A DNA stretch of 64,000 bases from positions 47,004,633 through 47,068,632 of the forward strand of contig CM055106.1 of NCBI GenBank assembly GCA_029204225.1, in the 5' to 3' direction. The notes below the pieces were generated by a model. That model worked only from the letters and a program-made list of their open reading frames with translations. It had not been told where the DNA came from and did not search any database. Positions 1 to 11,316 of this stretch are shown one piece after another. The first letter of the stretch is position 1. Every line of letters starts with the position of its first letter. A program made the translations under genes and the position numbers. The stretch comes from Diphasiastrum complanatum (Eukaryota > Streptophyta > Lycopodiopsida > Lycopodiales > Lycopodiaceae).

Positions 1-1905
1 ATACCATAGTTGTGCATGAAAGTCTGCCAACGAGCAGAACACAACGAAAGAGCAGAGAGTCAATCCGCCAACGAATGAGACACTGACGATCTTGCTCTAA
101 AACCAAACTGATAATATAGTTGTTCTATTTCGTGTATCTCTTGGCCTTGTGCTGTGTCTCTTGATTGCTAGAATAAAATATGTTTTGTGATGCGTAGTCG
201 AGTGTCTGGGATCCCGTAAGAGCTTCCGCACAAAAAGAAAATTCAAAGACAAAAAATTGTTCGCGAATCAGAAGAGAGGACGAACACGAAACAAGAAAGA
301 AAAAGCTTCCACGACATGGTATCAGAGCCTATAGGTTATCACTACTGATATCCCAGCAGTGATTCTTCCAGACAACACAATATGGCTACGACAATCCAGA
401 CCAGAGTAGCAATCAGTCTTGATGGTGCAAATTATAGAATCTGGAAATTCAAAATCAAAACACTCTTGAAGGACGAAGACATGTGGTCGGTGACCGAGCT
501 CTCAGAGGTGCAGCCTCCAGAGGGAGACCCGAGGAGAGCTGAATGGATCAGAAAGGATGAGCGCGCAATAGCGATCATCGTTTCGTCCATAAATGAAGAT
601 CTACTCATGCAGATTGAAGACTACGAAAGCAGCCATGCAGCGTGGGGGAGGACTGTAGCTTCAGTTATGCACCTTCACAATTAGCTGCAATCAATATGGT
701 GGGATGGCAACCAGTTAGATCAGCACGTTGAGAAGATCAGAACGATCTTCGCTCAACTTGCTGCATCAGGACAGGAGCACCAAGTCCCAGCACCACAGCA
801 GCTGATGTACTTCATGAAATCTCTACCGACGTCCTATCAGCCGCTGAAAAATGCTCATACTGAGTCTACCAAATATGACATTCGACAAAGCAGTCAGTCT
901 TGTCGCTGATGAGAGACTGATGAGAGATGAAGGAGAGGGAAGCAGTGATCAAGAGAAGGCTCTCTTCACGAAAGGAAAAAAGAAGAACAAAAACAAGCCA
1001 AGATTCGAGAAGACGAAGTCCTCGAATCAACAATCTTCTTCTTGCGATCACTGCTACAAACCAGGCCATGCGGCCAACAAATGCTGGTTCAATCCAGCAA
1101 TACCTTGCATGCACTGCAAGAAGAAAGGGCATTCTGCATACGACTGCAGATTCAACCCAAAAAGAAAAAACAAAGCTGAAAAGGCAAACGTTGCAGAGTC
1201 ATCAAAGGATGCTGAAAGAGGTGACAAAGCTTTCAGGATACTCGACGAAGATTTGACAAGCTACTCTGAACACAACTACGATGTAGTCATCGATTCAGGA
1301 GCAACATCTCACATAACCTGCAACAAAAAGATCCTAATCAACTTTCGCGAACTCGAAAACGACAGAGCAGTGATTCTAGGCGATGGAAGCAGATATGATG
1401 TCAAAAACATCGGCTCTCTATAGCTACAAACACTGTCAGGCCAAACAAAGCTGCCAGGGGCACTCTATGTGCCCTCACTCAGAAAGGATTTTCTATCTGT
1501 CTCCAAGATGGCAGATCTAGGCATTCGAGTTTTGTTCGACGACAACACTTGCCGTATGATCGAGAAGACGACAAACAAGTTGCTGACAGTCGGATGTAGA
1601 GAAATCTCTACCAGGCCAAAATAATCAGCAACTCTGAAAGCATATTAAATGCTTCAGAAAACGAAGATCAGCTCTGGCATAGAAGAATGTATCATCTGAA
1701 CATGCGGAGCATATATAACATGAGCAGAAAGGACAGTCACAGGTCTCAAGATTTCAAGGCCAGAGGCTGAGTTCTGCGAAGCTTGTAAAAAGGCAAGCAA
1801 CATCAAAATCCATTTACACACGAGGGAAAAAGAGCTAAAGAAGTTCTTGAGCTCGTCCACTCTGATGTGTGTGGACCGATGAAAAAAGATTCGCTCTCAG
1901 GTTTG
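1..1905 (+). mobile_element. Ty1/copia LTR retrotransposon fossil, 5' part
   Basis: This is a truncated copia-type element running off the left edge. Parts in order are: the end of a 5' LTR (1 to about 316), a primer-binding site (317-328), a gag region with an N-terminal domain from 382 and two CCHC zinc knuckles near 1045-1150 (CDHCYKPGHAANKC and CMHCKKKGHSAYDC), a protease with the DSGATSHIT active-site motif near 1290-1315, and a pre-integrase/early integrase segment (about 1660-1905, with a WHRRMYHLN-type motif). The order gag-protease-integrase is diagnostic of copia. Reverse transcriptase and the 3' LTR are absent. It is broken, with several interruptions, and looks old. Related gag scraps lie at 54840-55205 and 57465-57640. 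Confidence 0.9.
317..328 (+). other. Primer-binding site, initiator tRNA-Met type
   Basis: TGGTATCAGAGC is the usual plant copia primer site, complementary to the 3' end of initiator tRNA-Met. It follows CA, a common LTR end, at 315-316 and precedes the gag start by about 50 bases. This places the 3' edge of the 5' LTR at about 316. Confidence 0.85.
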
Positions 1906-2089
1906 AGATATGATCCTACTCGTTTGACATGTCTGTTCAGAACCTGTTAGGGTCCTCACTCGAACTCAACGCCAAGCTCAACAACAACACAACAACCTAG
2001 ACAAATCTGCTGACCATAAGGGAAGCTCTTTGACAACTTTCACATTACCAAGAGACTATCCCGACCCATGAGTGGAACAACGGCAGTAG

Positions 2090-4754
2090 GAGGAATAGAA
2101 AATGGAACGTCCATTATCTGCTCCAATCCTCACAAAAGAGCAACCCCTACAGGGACTTGAAGTTTTTTCTGAACTTCTGCAAGCTCAGATCACCATGTCG
2201 TTCCATAGTGCCATGAAATCATGCACCGGCCTTCAAAACTATATCCATAGAAGTTTTCAACTGCCCAATGTCCAAGATGAACAGTGAGAACCAGACGAGA
2301 TTCAAGAAATTTCTTAGATTTCTATGAATCTGATGACTATCGGTGTTGCTAAGGGGACTAGCATTACCTTACCTATGCATTACAAAGATTATTCTGCAAT
2401 ATCCGTTATCTTCGATAGTGGATCAGGCGTATATATAATGGCTTTGTCACTAGCAAAGTCATGGGGTTTCAACCGCTTAGATCTACCACGATACAAACTA
2501 CGCATGGCCAATCAACAAGTCACTGACCCTGCTGGTCACTTATCGAATATACCAGTCCGTATTGCAGGAGTCAAGTTTACCATCGATTGTGTCATCCTAG
2601 ATCTACCCGATGATGCACAAACATATAAACTCCTTCTTGGCACACCCTGGCTACAAATGGCAGGTGTCGTCCAAGATTGGAAGCGCAGTAAAATAACCTT
2701 CAGCAACAATGACAAAAGAGTCACAGTTGACTCTACAGGCCACGTTAAGCCAGCCAAGGTTTATGATGATTGGTCATCAACCACATATGACACCTCCGAT
2801 AGTGTTCCAATCATGATGAAAGGAGACTATATGCAATCAACTGATATCATCAATTGGGGCCAAGCACTAGCCATTGTGGACTGTGCTGACTCCAATAGAT
2901 GCCTGATAGAAACCGCCGTAGAAGACACATATATACGCCCGTCTTCTACGGACATAGAGACACTCATTATTCCATTAATGATGATACACCCGATTCCTAT
3001 AGCTTGGTGCCCAGGAGAACCTAATAGTTTTGCAGCCCACGTTTTGGAAGACGATATTCTTTCGATGCATGATGAGGAAATGAGTGACGAGCAAGTCCTC
3101 ACCTATCTCGATACTATACGATTTGGACCTAAATTAATCCCAACAGAGATCAAGACACCAGGCCCACTAGCTCATGTTCAACTTACCTCTAAGGTAGCGA
3201 ACACAGTGACCTATAGGCCCAAAGCCAAAGTCTACCACTAGGAAGCGCTTCCAGACAAAGTCTGTGAGGCCATTGACGAAGCGTTAATCCGAGAGGCAAC
3301 CACATTGCCTCCACAACATACTAGAAAACCTCGGTTATCCAAACAGAAAAATAATAGATACGAGCGCCAAAAACAAATACGTGCAAAACTATAGCAGCCC
3401 ATTCAACCGTTGTCCGAATCTCAAAAGGACCATCCAAGCGAAAGAGCGTCTAGCTCCAGTTGCAAATCCCCATCAATAATTCCCAAAGTTTCCGAGAACT
3501 TTGTGGAACCACCTTTTGATCTTCCGCAACATTTCAAGGATTCCACGCTCGACGATGTTGTTATTCAGCTACCATAACCAAAGCGGGAGCCTACACAGGT
3601 TTCTCCATCTTCTGAAGGACCTGCTAAGACAGTCCCACTCAATCTTAAGGATCCTGATGAAGACATGGATCGTTTTGTTCATGTCAGAGCCCACCTGATG
3701 CCAGATCAACTCTTTGGTTTGGAGACCTTACTAAGGAAATACAGAGATGTATTTGCTTGGAATTACACAGAAATGAAAGGGGTCCCACCTGAAATAGCAG
3801 TCCATACCATTCCACTCGAGGAAAACGCTAAGTCTATTCGGGCTAAGCCTTACCGTTGTAACCCAGTCTATTGAGAGAGGATCGACGAGGATATTAAAAA
3901 GCTGCTTGATGCCGGCTTCATTTATGAAGTCCATCATACGAATTGGGTATCGTGGTGGTACCGACGAAAAATGGCAAGCTTTGTATCTGGGTGACTTCAC
4001 GATTACTAAAAAAGACCACTTCCCGTTGCTCCTAATGAGACAAATTCTAGAAGAAATGACAGGAGCTGAAGCTTTCAGCTTCTTAGATGCATTTAGTGGC
4101 TAAGATCGACACAAATCGGCTTTTGCCACGGAATATGGCGTTTATGCTTACACCGTAATGCCTTTTGGCTTATGCAATGCCCCTTCCACATTCCAACGTG
4201 TCATGCAAATGGCGTTCCAAGATTTGATCCACCGCATCGTCGAGATTTATTTTGATGATCTGGGGGTGCATTCCTCCGCTGAAAAACACCTCGAACCCCT
4301 AGAAAAGATATTCATTCGTTGTCGTAGATTCGGAATCTCCCTAAACCCTGAGAAGTGTCAAATCTGGGTTATCCATGGGGTGGTGCTCGGATGTATTATA
4401 TCGAAGGACGATGTTTCTACCGATCCCTCTAAAATCAAGGTAATAGTTGAGATGCCCTTACGTGCGACCGTGAAGGAAGTATACGTTTTCCTCAGCCATT
4501 CTGACTATTACTGCATCTTCATAATCAACTACGTCGGTAAGGCCAGACTCGCTTATATAGTTGTGGTCGACCCTAGATGGACCGAAGAGCGTACAAAAGC
4601 TTTAGAGAAATTGAAAACAACACTCCATGTGCATAAGTATGTCATTGGAGGTATCCTAGCACAACCAGACGAATATGAAAAAGATTTTTCAATATGTTTC
4701 TTAGGCAAATAACTGGTGTCTGCTGAAGTAAACTATACCACTATAGAGCGTGAT
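2090..4754 (+). mobile_element. Ty3/gypsy retrotransposon fossil (protease, RT, start of RNase H)
   Basis: This is a gypsy-type pol fragment. A gag/protease linker lies at 2102-2290. A retropepsin-like domain spans about 2324-2800, with DSGSG at the catalytic position and the family phrase LLLGTPWLQMAGVVQDW. Reverse transcriptase follows at about 3665-4600, with MPFGLCNAPSTFQRVM and YFDDLGVHS as the catalytic palm region. The first part of RNase H ends at 4754, where the sequence switches to host-gene DNA. Gag, integrase and LTRs are missing. It is broken, with several interruptions. Close relatives in this window are 10690-11256, 20290-29900 and 30603-35620. Confidence 0.9.
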
Positions 4755-4874
4755 CAGATAACTTACAATTTACTGGCATGTGAAAATAAAATGCTGGAAA
4801 ATTCTAGCACGCTTTCGGCCCTTCAGAAAGAGATGAGTGAAGCCAGATTGGGTCCTATCCGGCAGAGGCAATGA
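4755..4874 (+). pseudogene. Duplicated last 39 codons of the PPR gene
   Basis: The stretch translates to a copy of the PPR protein's C-terminus, starting QITYNLLACENKMLENSS where the gene at 13131-15242 has QVTYNLLAHGNKLLENSS, and ending ...GPIRQRQ followed by the same TGA. There are four substitutions near the start (V to I, H to C, G to E, L to M); the rest is identical. It is a detached tail with no start codon or PPR repeats of its own, and nothing suggests it is expressed as protein. Its orientation is opposite to the parent gene. Confidence 0.92.
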
Positions 4875-5214
4875 TTGAGGTTTTCATTGAGCAGATTTAA
4901 ATGATCCCAAACCTCTTTCTTTCTGGCAAGCTACTGTAGTTGAACTACTTTATGTAAAGACGACTCATTTTCCACAGAGCATTTGAGTTTACTCTTCTTT
5001 TCTCAGTCAACCACTATTAGAGTTCTGCCTACTTGGTATTCATTCAAAGCATGGTAAGGGGCTACATTTTTGGTCATCATTGAGGAATGTTGCCAGGAAG
5101 TTATAAGCTACTCGTTAATCCATGATTTATCTGTTGGAAAACAACACTAAGGAACCCAAACAGGATTTGGTTTATACAAGATAGATGAAGCAGCAGATCC
5201 CATTGGTGGAGCAC

Positions 5215-5275
5215 ATTAGCTCAGTGGTTGACACCCCGATTGTTGTGTGGTAAGTCCGCCATTGAAGCTTAGCTC
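5215..5275 (+). repeat. Possible tRNA-derived SINE remnant
   Basis: TAGCTCAGTGGTTGACACC (from 5219) resembles a pol III box A, as in tRNA-derived SINEs, followed by a tRNA-like middle. I see no convincing box B. The same sequence occurs inverted in the right arm near 12735-12795, so it predates the duplication. A decayed SINE or a chance match are both possible. Confidence 0.3.
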
Positions 5276-5363
5276 TATTAGCTTTCCTGTAGTTCCAATC
5301 ACAAAAGGCTCTTTTAGGCGCAACCTTCTTGGCTGCTGCTTTGCCTTAATTCGAGAGTTGCTT

Positions 5364-5670
5364 CTATGCACATAGCATAGAATCAATGAACCGTTAACGG
5401 TTCAGTAAGGTTCTGAGAACCGTACTGTGAACTGTATGGTTCACAATCTTTTTTTGGGCAGAACCGTATAAACCGTGAAATAATTAATTAATTAATTTTT
5501 TTCCCCACCCCAAAACGAGCTATGAGGGGTTTTGGGGGGGAAATTAAAATAGATAAATAATTAATTGATTTTTAGATGAACCGTACCACGGTTCCTTGAA
5601 CCGTGGTACGGTTCCTTCCACGGTTCCCAGGACCCACGATTCTGGGAACCGTGGGTTCTATGGCACATAG
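5364..5670. mobile_element. Fold-back (MITE-like) palindrome, left copy
   Basis: A 307-bp stretch is nearly self-complementary over its whole length. The ends are CTATGCACATAGCATAG and TTCTATGGCACATAG (imperfect terminal inverted repeats), the flanks carry repeated GAACCGT/ACGGTTC blocks, and the centre pairs CCCCACCCCAAAAC with GTTTTGGGGGG around a short loop. It has no coding capacity. The same element sits at 12334-12640 in the other arm at equal length, so it was present before the locus was duplicated. Confidence 0.75.
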
Positions 5671-7065
5671 GTAGAACAACGATCAAGTATCATCTAGTAT
5701 GAATACTTTTCCGTCCATGCCCTATCTTGAGGGTCCATGTAAAAAGTTCTAAAGCTAAAATCAGCCACTCTATTCTTTTGTGATAATAAAATCCATGCAT
5801 TCTGTAAAAGCCAGTGGCATATTCCTTTCCAGATAGATGCAAATTAAATTTTTATCTCCTAGAAGGATCCAGGAATACTGAGTTAGCTACTTAGTTGCAA
5901 CTACGCAGTTCTGCTTTTGCCACCTTCATGTAATAAGCAGCACCTGAATCTAGATTCTTTGGGAAAAACTCTGTTTATTTTAGTTTGTCACAATTCTTTA
6001 ATTGGTTTAGCTCTGAAATTTGAGTTCAAGCAATTTCAGATTTGTCAATTGAACCGAGTTTCAAATATTCCCTGGCCCATTTTGTGTTGATCTTTTTTTT
6101 ACTGTTCAAACTTCAGATGTGGAGACATATATAGTCAATAAATCATTTGGCTGATAACAGAAAGATGGAAAACTGCAAGAAACAAGTTAAAGCTGAGCCA
6201 ATCCTTAATCAGCTAAGCAAATAAATGGTACTTTTGCCAATAACTCTAGATTGAACCACCCTGTTTCCCCAAGTAAACTCACCACTGATATCACCATTTC
6301 AAGCAACAATTTCACAATTGAACAGACGAGTCCTAGGAGTATCGAATCCAATAGAACTTACATGAACATTTTATAATAGCCTTACCTAGAGAGATCTGCT
6401 ATTTAAATCAATTTTTAAGGTTGACATTATAAATAAACATTATCTTGAACAGGTAGTTCCAGCATGTCCTGGATGTTTTTTAAGACCGTTTTTTGGTGAA
6501 TTAGATGGTGTGTTCGGTCTTAAAAATGTTTAAAATCTTTAAAAGGCTAAATTCACTGTTGTCCGAGTTTGTATGAACAGAGTTACTAAAGTCTACTTTT
6601 TGATGTCAATCGTAGTGAAGAAGCATGAGCAGAAAAAGGGAGGTGGTTCTCAACCATTAAAAATGAATATGGATCACATTCCAAAGACTCGGAGAAATTG
6701 GAGAATTCTGGGGCAAGAGATCTTGAATTGGGTGGAGTAAAGCAGAAAGAGTAAGGTCTTTCATGTTTTCTGCTATAGTATCTAATCTTTCTCTAACTAG
6801 TTCTTGTTGCAATAATATTCTTGGTAAACAGTTGGCTGCCACGAAACTGTTCAAAGCTAGTTAGTGATCATAGAAAGTGTCAATGCTCTTCTATGAAGCT
6901 GCTGAGAAGAGTCAAATGTGGCTCACATAAATAGCATTGTTCAAAGTATTTAATGGTAACCTTTTGTCCCCGACATTTGCTAGATAATAAATACCAGCTA
7001 GCCTGTCTATATTGATTATTATTGAAACCTCTGTTATACTTCTTTGACGAGATCCGTCACAATCG

Positions 7066-7178
<113 letters not shown>

Positions 7179-7696
7179 ATATCTCCTCCCTCTCCTTCGG
7201 CTTTGTGTGCACTACAACCAAGAATTAAGCCTTTGAATAATCATACAGTGAAGCAACGACACCATTACACAAATCAATTCGATACATGACTGACGTCATG
7301 ACACATCAGACCTCCGATATCTATTTTTCTCTGGAGCTAATCCTTTGTAGTATGTTCTCAAGAGGCTTTGCTGCATTGGTTGATTACTTCTTAGGAATCG
7401 AATAAAAAACATCGATATATCTGCAATATTGGCGAGGTACTAAACTCTTTTGCATGCCAAGGGAATTAGAAGATTCAATTTACCCATAACAAAGCGAGTT
7501 GAGCAAGAAACAAAAGCAACCCAATTTGGAGAAAGGATCTAAGGTTAAAAGCACTAAATGAAGAGTTAAACTATCAATTTATCGATGGATCGTGCTTCAG
7601 GGCAAGCCAAAAAGCATGATAAGGAGAAAATCTGTAGAGTAGGCTATGATGGTTAAAACGCAATTCTTGCATTTTGATTCGTCCGTCCGAAATAGG

Positions 7697-7857
7697 GTTT
7701 TGACTTATCTTGACCATAAATATTGCTAATTATGGTTTTGACTTATATTGACCATTGACTTATTTTGACCATAAGTGAAGTATTGCTAATTATGTATGGT
7801 TTGACTTATATTGACCACTGACTTATCTTGACCATAAATGAAGTATTGCTAATTATG
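7697..7857 (+). repeat. Short tandem repeat, about 62-bp unit
   Basis: Three successive units share the pattern GGTTTTGACTTATATTGACC ... GACCATAAATGAAGTATTGCTAATTATG; the first is shorter (about 38 bases) and the other two are about 60-63 bases. I see no coding potential. It lies in the spacer between the inverted-repeat arms. Confidence 0.8.
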
Positions 7858-8018
7858 GTTTTGGCCAGGTGTCAATTGCATGCCCTCACACTTTTGGAAA
7901 ATTCTATTTGTTGAATGTTTCCAATCGTAGATGGCTTGGAATCAAAATAGGTTTTTTAAGAGAGAATTTGTTGACATGAAAAACAGATTATAGATCATGG
8001 TTTGAATTTTAGGGCAAC

Positions 8019-9926
8019 TTAGGACTTTCCTAGACTTGTCAAGAATGGTGCAGCCTCTGTATCGAATTCTACCCTATGACCAGAATCAGTGATTCTGCTT
8101 ATAGAAAACAGATTTTTTGTAAGGTTCGGAATATACAGGACATTGGACAACAATTTAACAACACCTTTCTGAAATTCGACCCTTATTGTCCCTTCAACTT
8201 CAATGGAATGTGTTGAGTTGTCTCCAAGCTGCACAACTCTGGAATGGGTAAAAGGCTTGTAGTTTTGGAACCAATCTCGATGATAGGTCATGTGCTGAGT
8301 TGCTCCAGAGTCCAGGTACCAAGAATCGATATCCTGAAAATTTTTGACCCTGGTCATAAAGGCAGCTTCATCCTCCTCTTCATGATGGATCGAGTTACTG
8401 GTTGAGGCAGCATTTGCTTGCTGTTGGAACTGCTTATTCTTTTCATTGTTGTACTTGAGTGTTCTGCAGTCCTTAATGAGATGACCAGTCCTCTTACAGT
8501 ACTTGCAGAAGAGTTTCTGCATTGGTTGGGATGACCATGGGCCATAATTCGACCCTAAGCCAAAATTCTACCTTGATCCAAAATTTGACCCAGAGCCAAA
8601 ATTCGATCCTGGCTGCATGTTGTCCTTTTTCCCTGAATAATCAAATTTTGTGGATTTCTTTGACTTGAACTTCTTATTTCTCTTTGTGTAAAGAGCCCGA
8701 AGATCTGATCTTGAGCCCGAGGAGGATGCATTTCTTCTGATCTCCTTTTGTAACAATATTGAGATGACTTTAGATAAAGTTAGTTGCTGCTGGGTCGAAA
8801 TAGCCATGACCCATGTTTCATACGCATCAGGGACACTCAATAAAAGAGTCATCACTACATTTAAATCTTCAATATTCGATCATGTTGCAATCATCTGCTC
8901 CATAAGGTTTTTGAATGTATTGAGATGGCTGGAAATAGTGTCTGCATCAAACATCCTCAAGGTGAAGCATTTCTTCCTCAGATGGATTTTAGAAGTGACA
9001 TCTTGAATGGCATATAGAGTTGTTAGGATGTCCCAAACATCCTTAACAATCTGTGTAGATCAAATATGACTGATTTGGGAGTCATTGATGTTCAATGTGA
9101 ATAAGGAAAATGCCTTGCCATATCGTTGTCTCCATTTGGTGATGCTAGCTGCATCAGCCTCTGGCTTGATTTCAGTACCATTGACAATGTCCCACAGTTC
9201 CTTGGCTAATAGAACAACTCTCATTTGAACTTCCAGAAATGGTAGTTCTCTCCATTGAGCTTGTCAATCAGAGAAGAGCTAGAGCAAAATCCATTCTGGT
9301 ATAGTATCGATATTGTTGGTAGAAACAACAGTAGCGGATTATTGTTGGCTGCGCACTTGCTGATATGAGGTCTCGGTAGAAACGAGACTGAATCCGCATT
9401 GAAAATTGTAGATTACCGAGCCACCCGCTTTGATACTATGTCGGAAATTAGAGAAAATCGATATTTGGAGCGGAAGTGGTGAGTAGGTAGTTGTGGATTG
9501 GAAATGCGGTAGTTACAAATAAAATCGAATTCAAGATGAATCAGATATTACAATGCGCCAATAGAACAGAACAATAGTGGAACACAAAAATGCACTCTGA
9601 TTGATAATAAAAAATTGAGTACCTGAGTTGAAGCTGGGTGCAAATTACTGGGCGCTCAAAACAACTTTCAGCTGAGTTCGTTGATAGCTAACTGATCAAT
9701 TCAACTTCACTATTTACAACAAAACGCTTGTAGGATGGTAACCTGATCAGAGCGCTAACTCTAGTAGATCTTCCTTGATGATTGGAAGTCAGATGGTCAG
9801 TACATTGAAAGCTGACATTAATCTACCTGATTAACTACATTTGTCCTACAGTAGGTAGCCGTCGTTTTTTCCAGAGAGTTATGTACAGAAGTACGCGGAA
9901 TGTCAACGTCGCAACGGACTCTGACA
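8019..9926 (-). mobile_element. Ty1/copia retrotransposon fossil, 5' part (LTR, gag, protease)
   Basis: Read on the minus strand: a 5' LTR (9926 down to 9439), a primer-binding-like site (about 9438-9421), a gag region with the phrase SVPDAYETWVMAI near 8830, a CCHC zinc knuckle CKYCKRTGHLIKDC near 8505-8460, and a protease with DSGATQHMTYH near 8310. It ends in the protease-to-integrase linker around 8015, so integrase, RT and the 3' LTR are absent. It is broken, with a few interruptions. It differs from the copia at the left edge in knuckle and protease sequence, so it belongs to a separate family. Confidence 0.88.
9439..9926 (-). repeat. Copia 5' LTR
   Basis: On the minus strand the LTR starts TGTCAGAGTCC and ends CCGACA, giving short terminal inverted repeats. 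It is followed directly by TAGTATCAAAGCGGG, a variant of the copia initiator-Met primer site. Length is 488 bp. There is no second copy in the window for dating. Confidence 0.8.
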
Positions 9927-9929
9927 ATT

Positions 9930-10215
9930 TCAAAAATTACAAAGACTCGAAAATTTACATAGATTTGGAAAATATATACTGACTCAAAAAATTGCGGATT
10001 TTTCGAGTCGATACAGTATTGAGAAATTCTAACTTTTGAATATCAAAAAATCTCGGATTTTTTGTAGTCGATACAGTATCGGAAAATTCTAAGATTTTAC
10101 AAAGGGTCGGAATTCATACATAGGCTCGGATTTTTCCAGGGTCACAAAAATAAGACCCGATCCGATCCGAGATGCCCGGGTAAATTAGACCCGATCCGAT
10201 CCAGGGTCGAAAAAT
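9930..10215. repeat. Degenerate short repeats (GACTCGAAAAT / GATCCGATCC types)
   Basis: This AT-rich stretch repeats related words: CGGATTTTTCGAGTCGATAC near 9993 and a variant near 10050, and AGACCCGATCCGATCC twice near 10150-10205. No gene is visible. Confidence 0.55.
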
Positions 10216-10221
10216 CCTTCA

Positions 10222-10494
10222 TTGATGGGATTAACATTGAGTCGAAAAAAAGGTTTGGGTTGGAAAAAATTCGATCCTAAATTTTTCGATCCTTTGTTGA
10301 AATTTCGAGCCTTCATATTTTTTTGTGTAATTTCTCAGAATAATTATGAACAGGTTTCAGAATGCTCATTGCCTAATGGAATTGGGCTTGAGCATGAATT
10401 CCAACACTCACAACTGCACTTCTTTGATGAGACTAGCCATCAGCAACGTTATGAAGGTGCTTTTCAATGTGTATCACCAGCCTCGTGTATCTAA
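10222..10494 (+). other. Unassigned 90-residue reading frame
   Basis: It is open from 10222 to 10494 with no family I recognise. It sits between a copia LTR and a gypsy scrap, has no visible promoter or partner, and is about as long as chance frames in this AT-rich DNA. It is listed only to account for the stretch. Confidence 0.15.
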
Positions 10495-10689
10495 CATCAA
10501 CTAGAAAAACATGATGTATTTTTGCATTGCAACATTGAACAAAAGATGATATCTCACTGCAATGAAAACAACAAAATCCACCATGCTTTTTCTCAACTTT
10601 TTCTCATGTGCATTGAACTGATAATCTACCTTTCCATTGCATTTTATTCGCACATCCTGTTATTTGTTGATAACCACGCTACAAGTTGA

Positions 10690-11256
10690 GAATGGTAGAT
10701 TAACGAGTCATTGACCCTACAGGGCATTTATCGAATATTCATGTACGGATTGCAGGCGTCAAATTCATTATTGAATGTGTCATACTCGACCTACTCGACG
10801 ATGTACATACCTACAAAGTCCTTGGTACGCCCTGGCTACAAATGGCAGGAGTCGTTCAAGATTGGAAAAGAAATAAGATCACCTTTGGCAATACTGATAA
10901 GAGAGTCACCGTTGACTCTACAGGCCAAGTTAAGCCAACCAAAGTTAATGACGATTGGTCATCAACAACCTATGATGCCTCCGATAGTGTTTCTATGATG
11001 GTTAAAGGACACTATACACGATCCACAAATATCATAAATTGGGGTCAAGCATTAGTCACAGTGGACTGTGCTGATTCCCAAATGCCTCATAGAGACCACT
11101 GACGAAGACACTCATATCCTACCGTCTTCTACTGATATCGAGAACCCCATCATTCCTTTGATGATGATTGATCCTATTCCCATATCCTCGTGCCCAGGCG
11201 AAACTACTGTTTCTACGGCCCACGTATCGGAAGATGGGATTCATTTATCAATTTGA
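10690..11256 (+). mobile_element. Ty3/gypsy fossil scrap (protease region)
   Basis: The sequence matches the protease part of the gypsy fossil at 2520-3100 at both DNA and protein level (MAGVVQDWKRNKITF; DDWSSTTYDASDSVS). Only this part survives and it is broken. It ends about 60 bases before the right arm of the inverted repeat begins. Confidence 0.88.
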
Positions 11257-11316
11257 TATCTTCTCAGCAATTTGCAAATGCCTTTTCCCAGAATGATTCA
11301 TTTCTCATGATTGCTA

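Larger units (their letters stand above)
4755..6681. repeat. Left arm of a 1.9-kb inverted repeat (copy of PPR 3' end and flank)
   Basis: This stretch is the reverse complement of 11317-13250 at high identity; segments I compared by eye differ by a few percent with small indels. It holds the last codons of the PPR gene, then its downstream flank, including a tRNA-like stretch near 5215-5275, a 307-bp fold-back element (5364-5670) and AT-rich DNA. The right arm is continuous with the complete PPR gene, so this arm is the derived copy. Its left edge abuts gypsy RNase H sequence and its right edge (6681) enters unrelated DNA. Confidence 0.93.

Noticed and set aside
10222-10494. A 90-residue frame as a host gene
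   Set aside because: No similarity recognised, AT-rich context, and a length expected by chance.
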